Below, piece after piece: positions 17,042 to 23,577 of a DNA stretch of 23,577 nt. Position 1 is the stretch's first letter. The number at the start of each line of letters is the position of its first letter. The stretch is from positions 1 to 23,577 of the forward strand of contig JAGRHB010000002.1 in the NCBI GenBank assembly GCA_020445245.1. The letters run 5' to 3'. The notes beneath the pieces are model-generated. The model ran no database searches and was not told the DNA's origin. It saw nothing but the letters and a program-made list of their open reading frames with translations. The translations under genes were made by a program, and so were the position numbers. This DNA comes from Gammaproteobacteria bacterium (GTDB lineage Bacteria > Pseudomonadota > Gammaproteobacteria > Chromatiales > Sedimenticolaceae).

Positions 17042-18228
17042 TTGCCTGGGTCCTTTGCGCGAGGGCAGTTGCTCCCGTTCAGTTCATTGTATATATCCAT
17101 TACGGCTTGCCCATACCTTTCATTGGTAAACTCCAACTTCGCTCTCTCCGCTGCTCGGTGGCCCATGTTGACCATCCTATTTGGGTCCCCGATCAGTTCC
17201 TGCATTCGGTCCGCCAGAGCCGTTGCGTCACCGAGTGGAAATAGCAGGCCATCGATACCATCACGAACGAGTTCGCGTGTTGCGCAAGCATCTGCGCCAA
17301 TAACTGGGCGGCCGAGCGCCATCGCTTCGGCCGTCACACGACCGAACGCATCAGCTCTGGATGGCATCACCAAGGCATGAACGTTCTTCAGCAAAGTAGG
17401 GACATCGTCGACATAGCCTGCGAACTCAACGCAGTCATTTACGCCCACTGATTTCGCAAGACAAGTAAGAGCAGTTGCCTGAGCCGGCGTACCGTCGCCC
17501 ACTATTTTGAGCGAACAACGAACCCCACGCTTTTTCAATATCCCCATGGCGCGTATGGCTATGTGCGGTTCCTTCGCATCATCATACCGCCCAATGAGAG
17601 CGAATCTCACCCCATTGGACGAACTAGGAAGTTCTGTGACGTTACGTGCCATTTCGTCAAGAGACATGACCCCGTTATAGACGACGTATAAAGGAACACG
17701 AAATCCACTATTGCGCATGTGTTGCGCGACTGCGTTAGAGATCGCGATCATTAGGTTACCTTGCTCCGACATAATCCGCGCGGTAGAGCGATAACCAAGA
17801 CTCCACTCGGTACCGACGCTATTTTCGCCCCCGACAAACTCTCTACAATGCCAAAGATGCGGCTTGCCGATACGTCGCGCGATCTCTTGTCCAAAGTTGG
17901 TCTTGATCGTGTTCGAGTGCACGAGGTCGGGCCGGAACTTTGAGATCTCTGCCAGTAACATACGGGATGGCCTGCGATTAGCTACCAAGCATCGATAACC
18001 ATGAAGGCGTCGGCGCCAGATTGCAGTGTTCTCATCTGCCACCCAAGTTCGCCATTGGCATACACGATATGGTATTCCACGGGCAGATAGTTCTTCCGCT
18101 AGCGGGCCATCGTCTCGGGTAACGACTAACGGCTGAACTCCATTGGGTTTCAGCTGGTCAATCAAGCCTAGCAGACTACGGGCAGTACCCCAGAGCTTGC
18201 TTTCGTGCTGGATAAATAGAACTCGCAT
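17032..18228 (-). CDS. GT4-family glycosyltransferase (GT-B fold)
   Basis: Cytoplasmic, membrane-associated retaining glycosyltransferase predicted to add one sugar to the lipid-linked repeat unit. The 398 residues begin with a Rossmann strand (MRVLFIQHES) and a glycine/serine-rich acceptor loop. The donor half contains ALIGRYDDAKEP (210-221), LKIVGDG (240-246) and the nucleotide-sugar site DAFGRVTAEAMALGRPVIG (293-311), where the first acidic residue of the usual E-x7-E pair is Asp293 and the second is Glu301. The ATG at 18228 lacks an obvious Shine-Dalgarno. The 3' end overlaps the STELLO-like gene by 10 bp, implying translational coupling. Sugar and linkage cannot be read from sequence. 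Confidence 0.9.
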   Translation of the reverse strand: MRVLFIQHESKLWGTARSLLGLIDQLKPNGVQPLVVTRDDGPLAEELSARGIPYRVCQWRTWVADENTAIWRRRLHGYRCLVANRRPSRMLLAEISKFRPDLVHSNTIKTNFGQEIARRIGKPHLWHCREFVGGENSVGTEWSLGYRSTARIMSEQGNLMIAISNAVAQHMRNSGFRVPLYVVYNGVMSLDEMARNVTELPSSSNGVRFALIGRYDDAKEPHIAIRAMGILKKRGVRCSLKIVGDGTPAQATALTCLAKSVGVNDCVEFAGYVDDVPTLLKNVHALVMPSRADAFGRVTAEAMALGRPVIGADACATRELVRDGIDGLLFPLGDATALADRMQELIGDPNRMVNMGHRAAERAKLEFTNERYGQAVMDIYNELNGSNCPRAKDPGKCM

Positions 18229-18410
18229 CTGCGATCATGGAAAAGTTAATGAAGATGGGTGTTATTCGGCGAGCGCGATCTATGTCGAGATTGAGGGCGC
18301 GTCCCAGTAACGTTTCTAATCCGTGGCACTCGCTTTTTCCGAGGCTTCTAGGACGGGCTCTTTCTCGAGGCAAGTTGCGATTGTTGGGCACGCAACGCGT
18401 AGCGTAAGCA
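18229..18410. other. Intergenic gap between the DUF4838 gene and the GT4 gene
   Basis: There are 182 bases with no credible gene. I see no T-rich terminator hairpin and no clear promoter boxes. A weak 6-bp inverted repeat (GTTGCG/CGCAAC on the transcribed strand) lies near 18376-18398. The gap is long compared with the 2-40 bp spacing on the flanks and may hold an internal promoter for the cassette. Confidence 0.4.
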
Positions 18411-21110
18411 CTACTTCGCCAAGTCTGGAGAGGCTGATCGTGCTTCAGTAGCGGCGTCAATAGGCCACGAGATACGCTTCTCGGTAAACGTACGAAACGC
18501 CTCACCAGGAGCACGAGCGTATCGATCACTTCGCCTCTCGTGGCTCAGACCGGCGCGACCTAGCAGGAAATCTAACCAACTGCCTTCTACGTTACGGGTA
18601 TGGCGAAGGTTTGGCAGAGTTCTAGCACCCCAGATCCTGGGATCCGGCTTCCCGTCGCGTATCGGCAGGGGGGCGTTGTTGTTGATCCGCATACCGAACA
18701 GCACGATTCTAACGTCCATAGCCGACGCATAGGGATAGAGTGCGTCTTGGGGCCAGCCTTCGATAGCGATTTTTTCCACCAGTCCGTCCCATTGATCCGG
18801 ATCGAACCGAGTACCGCGGTAGTTCCTTAGGTCAACCCGGATCACTTGCTCCCCTGGTATTAGCCAAACGTCGCTCTTCCATTCCGCGTCGTTGAAATAG
18901 ATGGTGATTGGGACTTCGTGAGAGGCATGCAAGTGTAGGTCGATAAATGGAAGCCCCTGAGTGCTCAGAGGAGGAGAAATCGTTCTTTCCGCATAGAACA
19001 TCCCGTCACGGATCTCCAAATTCCCTCTATTAGTTGCAGGTAATCGCGAAAAGGGCATTGTGACTATGACGCTATTGAGATCGGTACCTCTTGTAAGCAT
19101 GACCTGCGCTTGATTAGCGGCACTCCAATTGGCTGCGGTCGTATCACTGCGCCAAGCAGTGAGTTCCTCATGCTGATCGAAACGAACCTCCATCGATCTC
19201 GCTGGTTCTTTCGAGAAAGCATTTTGCGCGCTAGAAGCGTGAGACAACTTCATCGCGAAAGCTCTGGACATCTCGTCCAAGATCGATTGATCGCTCGGAC
19301 TCTCTAGATAATTGCGCTCTCGCTCAGTGAGGTCACGTTCTAGTAGCTTGCCAAATCGCTTTTGCGTTTCCTGGATGAGAGCCCTTAGGGCTGATGGTGG
19401 GATGGCAATGCGCCTATGAGCGCTGATCGACTCATGCGCGCGTACAATATATCGATCAAACAGCAGTTGTATCGAAGTCGGTGACAGATGCCCGCTATTC
19501 CGTTGAGATAACATCCAGTAGTAGCTATCCGTCACGCCTTCAAGGGTTCTGGCGTGAACCTCGCTACTGAGGGTTCGGCTATTGGCTACCGCGTTCTCTA
19601 GATGGAGTTGAGCATCATTGACAAAGGAGTCGTCTACGAAAGCAAGAGAGCCTTGCGACTCCGCTTCACTGATGGCAATTCGTTGAAGATCTAAGAAATT
19701 TCTTATCGAAGGGCCGGCAGCAGCATAAAAAGCATCGGTAAATTGCGCTATCAGTTCGTCTGGATCAAGATACGGATTCCACAGCAACTGGCTACTCACC
19801 CAGTGCAACAGTTCACCACGCGGCCCATTCAGGTAGACCCAATGGACACCAAGATCTGCGTACTCCTTGATGCGTGCGGCGGTGCCGTGCACCCAGTCGC
19901 CCGGGTAATCATAGACACCGATCTGGCCAGGAAAGCGCGCGGTCCACGCGGTGAGTTCCTCCCATGCCGTGGAGTTCAATGGGCTGCTGAGACCCACCGC
20001 CGAGGTGGCGCGTGACGTCCAATACCAGGGTGCATAGACAACGGTGACATTCGGCGCCAGCCCTGTTTCCACCGGCGGCTTGACGGTACCTTGGTAAGCA
20101 AGGGTAAACAGTCGTTTGTCCGGATAACGCGCCCCGACCACGCCTGCCACTTGGTTCACCCAGCGCAGCAGTCTATCGGTATAGTAATCGGGGATCGGAT
20201 CTGTTGCGGCGCAGTTCGGGCAGTTCGATTCGGCATCACCGTCTGTGATGGCAAAGTATTTGCGCTCTCGCTGTTGAGCGACCCATACCAGGGCGCGTTC
20301 CGCTGCAACCTGACCAACTCCGGGTTCACACATGCAAAGCGACACCCGCTGGTTTGGCGTCGTTTTCAGCAGTTCCCATGGGTTTTTTTTGCCGTAGTAC
20401 TCGGGGTGTTTGCGTTCATGAACAGCCGGCGGCACAAGATACGCGGCCGTGTGGTCCCATCCCAGCCACCCACGATCCTCGAAGAACGGATGATCATGCG
20501 CGAATCGAAGATCACCGAGAACGTATCTTCGAATCGATCCACCGAATCGGCCGTCTTCGTACTGAGAAAATACGTCCCTGTAGTCGAAGAAAGGTTTATC
20601 GCTGACATCGAACGCAGGAATGGAACCGGTCCGAACAGGTTCGAGTACTTCCAACCCACCCGCTGCATGCCAGGGATACAGCTTGAGACCGATTCTCCGC
20701 AGGAAGGCGTAGCCCGCATACAGCGTACCCTGTGGCGCATACCCTGCGAGCACCACCTGGTTCCCCTGCCCGCGCAAGACGAAGCCGTCATCCTTGACCG
20801 CATCTAGTTCGGCCTCGTCAACCAAGCCGAATGCCAGCGCCGTGCCCCGTCCGATCACGATATGGCCGGCACCTGGGTCAGCTGGCAGCTTGTCGCTGAT
20901 GCGTGCCTCGATACCGTAGAGCTTTTTGAGGTAATGCTGCAGCGTCTTGGCTGTCGTTAGATCAGCCTCATGGGCACCTTCTGCCACAACTAGCTGGTGC
21001 AGTTCACGGATCTGGACAGGCGAACCGTCGACAGTCGCCGAGCCAACCGGCGCCGCAAGTACCGTGCTCACGAGCAGGTTAACCAGCAAAGCCCATACGC
21101 CAGGATTCAT
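18411..21110 (-). CDS. Exported DUF4838-family protein, GH67-like N-terminal domain, putative polysaccharide-acting enzyme
   Basis: Starting at the ATG at 21110 gives 899 residues with a signal peptide (hydrophobic WALLVNLLVSTVLAA, cleavage near residues 20-25), so the protein should act in the periplasm or outside the cell. Residues about 30-150 look like the alpha/beta domain that precedes the catalytic barrel in GH67/GH20-type enzymes. Residues about 225-480 match the DUF4838 barrel-like region, with a Cys pair (NCPNC, 296-300) and aromatic-rich loops (PWYWTSR, YDYPGDWVHG). The C-terminal third, rich in beta strands, resembles a carbohydrate-binding sandwich. No activity is established for DUF4838 that I know of; trimming, editing or cleavage of the locus polysaccharide is inference. 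Two in-frame upstream starts (GTG 21194, ATG 21173) would overlap the kinase gene and lack the export signal at the very N-terminus. Base composition drops sharply within the gene near 19.7 kb. Confidence 0.8.
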   Translation of the reverse strand: MNPGVWALLVNLLVSTVLAAPVGSATVDGSPVQIRELHQLVVAEGAHEADLTTAKTLQHYLKKLYGIEARISDKLPADPGAGHIVIGRGTALAFGLVDEAELDAVKDDGFVLRGQGNQVVLAGYAPQGTLYAGYAFLRRIGLKLYPWHAAGGLEVLEPVRTGSIPAFDVSDKPFFDYRDVFSQYEDGRFGGSIRRYVLGDLRFAHDHPFFEDRGWLGWDHTAAYLVPPAVHERKHPEYYGKKNPWELLKTTPNQRVSLCMCEPGVGQVAAERALVWVAQQRERKYFAITDGDAESNCPNCAATDPIPDYYTDRLLRWVNQVAGVVGARYPDKRLFTLAYQGTVKPPVETGLAPNVTVVYAPWYWTSRATSAVGLSSPLNSTAWEELTAWTARFPGQIGVYDYPGDWVHGTAARIKEYADLGVHWVYLNGPRGELLHWVSSQLLWNPYLDPDELIAQFTDAFYAAAGPSIRNFLDLQRIAISEAESQGSLAFVDDSFVNDAQLHLENAVANSRTLSSEVHARTLEGVTDSYYWMLSQRNSGHLSPTSIQLLFDRYIVRAHESISAHRRIAIPPSALRALIQETQKRFGKLLERDLTERERNYLESPSDQSILDEMSRAFAMKLSHASSAQNAFSKEPARSMEVRFDQHEELTAWRSDTTAANWSAANQAQVMLTRGTDLNSVIVTMPFSRLPATNRGNLEIRDGMFYAERTISPPLSTQGLPFIDLHLHASHEVPITIYFNDAEWKSDVWLIPGEQVIRVDLRNYRGTRFDPDQWDGLVEKIAIEGWPQDALYPYASAMDVRIVLFGMRINNNAPLPIRDGKPDPRIWGARTLPNLRHTRNVEGSWLDFLLGRAGLSHERRSDRYARAPGEAFRTFTEKRISWPIDAATEARSASPDLAK

Positions 21111-21129
21111 GAAGTAGCGGGTTTGCGAT

Positions 21130-21155
21130 TCGCGGCGCTTAACTTCGCGCCGCGA
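21130..21155 (-). other. GC-rich hairpin just after the kinase stop codon
   Basis: A perfect 9-bp inverted repeat (TCGCGGCGC at 21130-21138 and GCGCCGCGA at 21147-21155) with an 8-nt loop begins 4 nt after the kinase stop codon. On the transcribed strand no T-run follows it, so it is not a standard intrinsic terminator. It could act as an mRNA 3'-end stabiliser, a processing site or an attenuator separating wzz-kinase expression from the downstream cassette. It also argues that the next gene starts at 21110 rather than at upstream in-frame codons that would place the hairpin inside coding sequence. Confidence 0.5.
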
Positions 21156-21159
21156 GACC

Positions 21160-21984
21160 TCAGTAATACCCATACCCTGAAGTCGACTCCGCACTCTTGT
21201 TCAACACAGTCCCGAGTAGTTCGGTCTTGCCCAGCAGCTCCAGCGATTTCTTGAGATCACCCTTCTGCGTATCGCCTTCGGCCACCACCAGCAGCGCGGC
21301 ATCGAAATAGGGCGAGAACGCCAGCACGTCGTCACACGCGAGCATCGGCGGCATGTCGAAGATGACCAGGCGTGACGGATAGCGGTTCTTCAGGTCCTCG
21401 ACCAGGTTGACCATCTTGGGCGAGGACAGCATCTCCGAAGAGTGCGTCAGCGCCTTGTGCCCGGGCAGCACGACCAGGCGTTCGATCCCCGGGTTCACCA
21501 GCAGCTCCGGCAACGGCGTGTCCTCGAGGATATGGTCGCTGATGCCCGGCAGTTTCTCCTGCCACAGGTAGCGGTGAATGCTCGGGCGTTTCAGGTCGAG
21601 GTCGACCAGCAGCACGGTGTGGTTCGCCTCGCGCGCCATGCTGATCGCCAGGTTGATGGCGGTAAGGGTCTTGCCCGCGCCTTCGTTCGGGCTGGTGACG
21701 GCCAGCGCGCGCCAGTTGTTGGCGCGCATGCGTTGCAGCACGTGCGTGCGCAACACGCTGTAGTGGTTGGCGACCGGGTCGGCCGGGCCCGCGATCACCC
21801 GGTGACGCCGCAGCCAGTCGAGATCGGGCTCAAGGGTGCGGGTCTGGGTGTAGACGATCTTCTGCTCGACCGGTGCCTTATCGTGGCTGCGGGGTGTCGA
21901 CTTCGCGCCGGGGCGCGCCGATGCCGGGCCTGCCTCGTCTCGCTGCCCACGCGCCCGCTCCAGGGCTTCCTTGATGCGTTCCAT
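21160..21984 (-). CDS. Cytoplasmic bacterial tyrosine kinase (BY-kinase, CpsD/CapB type) partner of Wzz
   Basis: ATP-dependent autokinase that controls polysaccharide assembly through contact with the Wzz protein encoded immediately upstream. The 274 residues contain the BY-kinase signatures: Walker A SPNEGAGKT (98-106), Walker A' with DLDLKRP (128-134), and Walker B with IFDMPP (208-213). The first 90 residues are polar with no membrane helix, so this is the stand-alone kinase form. The C-terminus carries a short tyrosine tail (SGYGYY; Tyr271, 273, 274), poorer than the usual tyrosine cluster but in the expected place. The ATG at 21984 is preceded by an AAAGGGGG Shine-Dalgarno, which lies over the end of the Wzz gene. 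A GC-rich hairpin follows the stop codon closely. Confidence 0.93.
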   Translation of the reverse strand: MERIKEALERARGQRDEAGPASARPGAKSTPRSHDKAPVEQKIVYTQTRTLEPDLDWLRRHRVIAGPADPVANHYSVLRTHVLQRMRANNWRALAVTSPNEGAGKTLTAINLAISMAREANHTVLLVDLDLKRPSIHRYLWQEKLPGISDHILEDTPLPELLVNPGIERLVVLPGHKALTHSSEMLSSPKMVNLVEDLKNRYPSRLVIFDMPPMLACDDVLAFSPYFDAALLVVAEGDTQKGDLKKSLELLGKTELLGTVLNKSAESTSGYGYY

Positions 21985-21986
21985 GG

Positions 21987-23577
21987 TCAGCCGCCCCCTT
22001 TCGCCGGCGTGGACTCGATCAGCCCGGCGCGTTGCAGTGCCTTGTAGGCCGCCAGGTCCAGCGGCTTGACCAGGAAATGCACCGCGCCGATCACCAGCAG
22101 CAGCATCGCGGCTGCGGCAGCGATCGCGACGATGCGTTTGCGCCGCCTGTCATCCTCTTCCTCGGCCGTCTCGATGTAGGGAATCGCGGCCAGCGGTGGC
22201 GCGCCTGTCAGCATGGCGACCGACTTGGCGCTGTACAGCGCGTTGCCCGTGCCCTCCTTCAGAATCATCGCGCCCAGGCCGCCGCCCATCGAAAACACGA
22301 AACCGAGGAACAGGATCGCGAGCCGGTTGGGCTTGATGGGCTTGACCGGCACCTGCGCCGGCTCGATCAGCACGAAGCGTTCGGCCTTGCGTTCCTCTTC
22401 CAGCGACTCGCCGAGCTGCGCCTCCATCTCCTTGGCCTTGATTTCGCGGTACTTGGCCACGGCGTTGTCGTAGTCGCGGGTCAGGGTACGGTATTCGCGC
22501 TCGATCTTGGGCGCATCCTTGACCCGTGCCTCGTATTCCTGCAGCTCTGCCGCCAGCGCCAGCTTGCGCTCGTCGAGAAACTTCTGCTCGGCACGCAACG
22601 TCTTCAACTGCGTGGACAAGGTCGTGTAGGCCGGGTTCTCCGGCAGCTGACTGGCCGTGGCATCGTCGCCGCGTGCCCGCATCTCCGCCAGCTGGTCCTC
22701 GAGCGCTGCCACGGTCTGCGCGGCACTCTCGACGTCCGGGTGCGTGTCGGGCAGCTTTTCGCGTCGCTCCGCCAGCGCCGCCCTGGCCCGCTCGAGCACC
22801 TGGGTGAGTTCATTGATGTTCATGCCGCCGCTCTCCCGCCGCAGCGCCTTGATCTCGCGCTCGAGGTAGATGCGGTCGGGATGGTTCTCTTTAACCCGGG
22901 CGCTCAGCTCGAGATACTGCAGCTCGAGCTGCATCAGGCGTTCCCGCGGCGTCAGCACGCGGCGGTTGCCGTCCCCTTCGGACAGGCCGTACTGCGTGGT
23001 GCGCGCCAGCTCGGATTCGATCAGCAGGATGCGTTCGTCGAGCAGCCGCCTGTCCTGGACGACCTTGTCCAGCTGCGATTCGGTGCGCTGCAGAAACTGG
23101 GTGTTGACCTGCTGCATCTCGGGGAGGTTTTCCCCGTGTTCCTCCTTGAAGCGCGCGACCTTCGCCTCCAGGTCGGCGATCTGCGTCGCCAGTCGCTCGG
23201 CCTCGCCGGCCAGAAAGCTCGACGCATCTTTCGCCGCTTCGCGGCGCTTGCGCAGGTTCTCGTCGAGGAACAGCGACACCAGCTCGTTGACGACCCGCTG
23301 CGCCGTCTGCGGGGAACCATCGTCGAACGACAGGGTAAATGCAATCGTCGCCTTCTTCGCGCTGCCGCTGCGCGGGTCGACGACGTCGGCGCTGACCATC
23401 TTCAGGCCGATGTTCTGGCGCAGCTGTTCGACGACGACGGACATCGGCTCCTGCTTTCGCTCTGCGGCGTAGAGGTCGTATTTCTCGATCACGTTCGACA
23501 GGTTGGCCGTCGTCATCACCCGCTGGCTGATGATCTGCACCCGCTGGTCGGCGTAGCTGGTGACCGTCGAGCGGACC
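21987..23577 (-). CDS. Wzz-type polysaccharide chain-length determinant (exosortase-locus type), N-terminus cut by window edge
   Basis: Inner-membrane co-polymerase that sets polymer length and partners the tyrosine kinase encoded next. The frame stays open to the last base of the window, so the true start and the first membrane segment lie outside; the GTG at 23540 is only an internal codon. About 529 residues are visible. The body is a long, charged, heptad-rich coiled coil. It is followed by a proline-rich stretch (VPVKPIKPNRLAILFLGF) leading into a membrane segment, and a second hydrophobic segment (IAAAAAMLLLVIGAVHFLV) lies near the C-terminus. The Pro-rich motif before the C-terminal helix is typical of Wzz/GumC-like proteins. 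The length and second C-terminal helix resemble the form found in exosortase (PEP-CTERM) loci. There is no fused kinase domain; the kinase is separate and starts 2 bp after this stop codon, so the two are probably co-translated. Confidence 0.9.
   Translation of the reverse strand, partial: VRSTVTSYADQRVQIISQRVMTTANLSNVIEKYDLYAAERKQEPMSVVVEQLRQNIGLKMVSADVVDPRSGSAKKATIAFTLSFDDGSPQTAQRVVNELVSLFLDENLRKRREAAKDASSFLAGEAERLATQIADLEAKVARFKEEHGENLPEMQQVNTQFLQRTESQLDKVVQDRRLLDERILLIESELARTTQYGLSEGDGNRRVLTPRERLMQLELQYLELSARVKENHPDRIYLEREIKALRRESGGMNINELTQVLERARAALAERREKLPDTHPDVESAAQTVAALEDQLAEMRARGDDATASQLPENPAYTTLSTQLKTLRAEQKFLDERKLALAAELQEYEARVKDAPKIEREYRTLTRDYDNAVAKYREIKAKEMEAQLGESLEEERKAERFVLIEPAQVPVKPIKPNRLAILFLGFVFSMGGGLGAMILKEGTGNALYSAKSVAMLTGAPPLAAIPYIETAEEEDDRRRKRIVAIAAAAAMLLLVIGAVHFLVKPLDLAAYKALQRAGLIESTPAKGGG

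Noticed and set aside
18229..18410. TGGCAC followed by a T-rich stretch, considered as a sigma-54 promoter
   Set aside because: It is on the plus strand and lacks the GC doublet at the required spacing; no gene follows in that direction.
18176..18529. 117-codon minus frame spanning the gap after the DUF4838 gene
   Set aside because: Overlaps both neighbouring genes in other frames and reads as a basic, low-complexity shadow.
20091..20807. Plus-strand open frame of about 238 codons
   Set aside because: Antisense of the DUF4838 gene, whose signal peptide and domain pattern account for the region.

Overview
The window is one long polysaccharide (exopolysaccharide/O-antigen-like) biosynthesis locus from a GC-rich proteobacterium, most likely a gammaproteobacterium. 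That placement rests on the exosortase, Wzz and tyrosine-kinase gene set and on base composition; no rRNA or other taxonomic marker is present. I assign all 16 genes to the minus strand, so transcription runs from high to low coordinates. I see no convincing plus-strand gene, tRNA, rRNA, CRISPR array or insertion sequence.

In transcription order the layout has three blocks. (1) 23577-21160: a Wzz-type chain-length regulator, cut by the window edge, followed 2 bp later by its cytoplasmic BY-kinase partner. (2) 21110-8656: a variable cassette. It holds a large exported DUF4838 protein, a GT4 glycosyltransferase, a STELLO/DUF288-type glycosyltransferase, a nitroreductase-family protein with an HRLEKGL-containing N-terminal region, a Wzx flippase, a polysaccharide pyruvyl transferase, two GT2 glycosyltransferases and a SAM methyltransferase. 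(3) 8427-1: a GT4 glycosyltransferase, an O-antigen ligase/polymerase, a second GT4 with a Cys-rich insert, a GT26 (WecB/TagA/CpsF) transferase, an exosortase fused to EpsI, an extended polyprenyl-phosphate GlcNAc-1-phosphate-transferase-like enzyme, and the N-terminal part of a TPR lipoprotein cut by the window start.

The genes form a nearly complete Wzx/Wzy-type pathway. The PNPT enzyme loads the first sugar-phosphate on undecaprenyl phosphate. GT26, three GT4, two GT2 and the STELLO-like protein extend the repeat unit. The pyruvyl transferase and methyltransferase decorate it. Wzx flips it and the Wzy/WaaL-type protein polymerises or ligates it, while Wzz and the BY-kinase set chain length. 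The exosortase/EpsI protein and the TPR lipoprotein tie the locus to PEP-CTERM/VPLPA-CTERM protein sorting. No outer-membrane Wza exporter is in view; it may lie beyond 23577.

Base composition is mosaic. The ends are clearly GC-rich (68% in 2101-2160, counted by hand) and the middle is poorer (53% in 13381-13440; 45% in 19441-19500). The change falls inside the DUF4838 gene at one end and around 10.4-10.6 kb at the other, as expected for a serotype-like cassette exchanged by recombination between conserved flanks. The most unusual items are the DUF4838 gene with its internal composition switch, the STELLO-like transferase and the nitroreductase of unknown role beside a pyruvyl transferase. 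No stretch over 300 bases lacks a gene.
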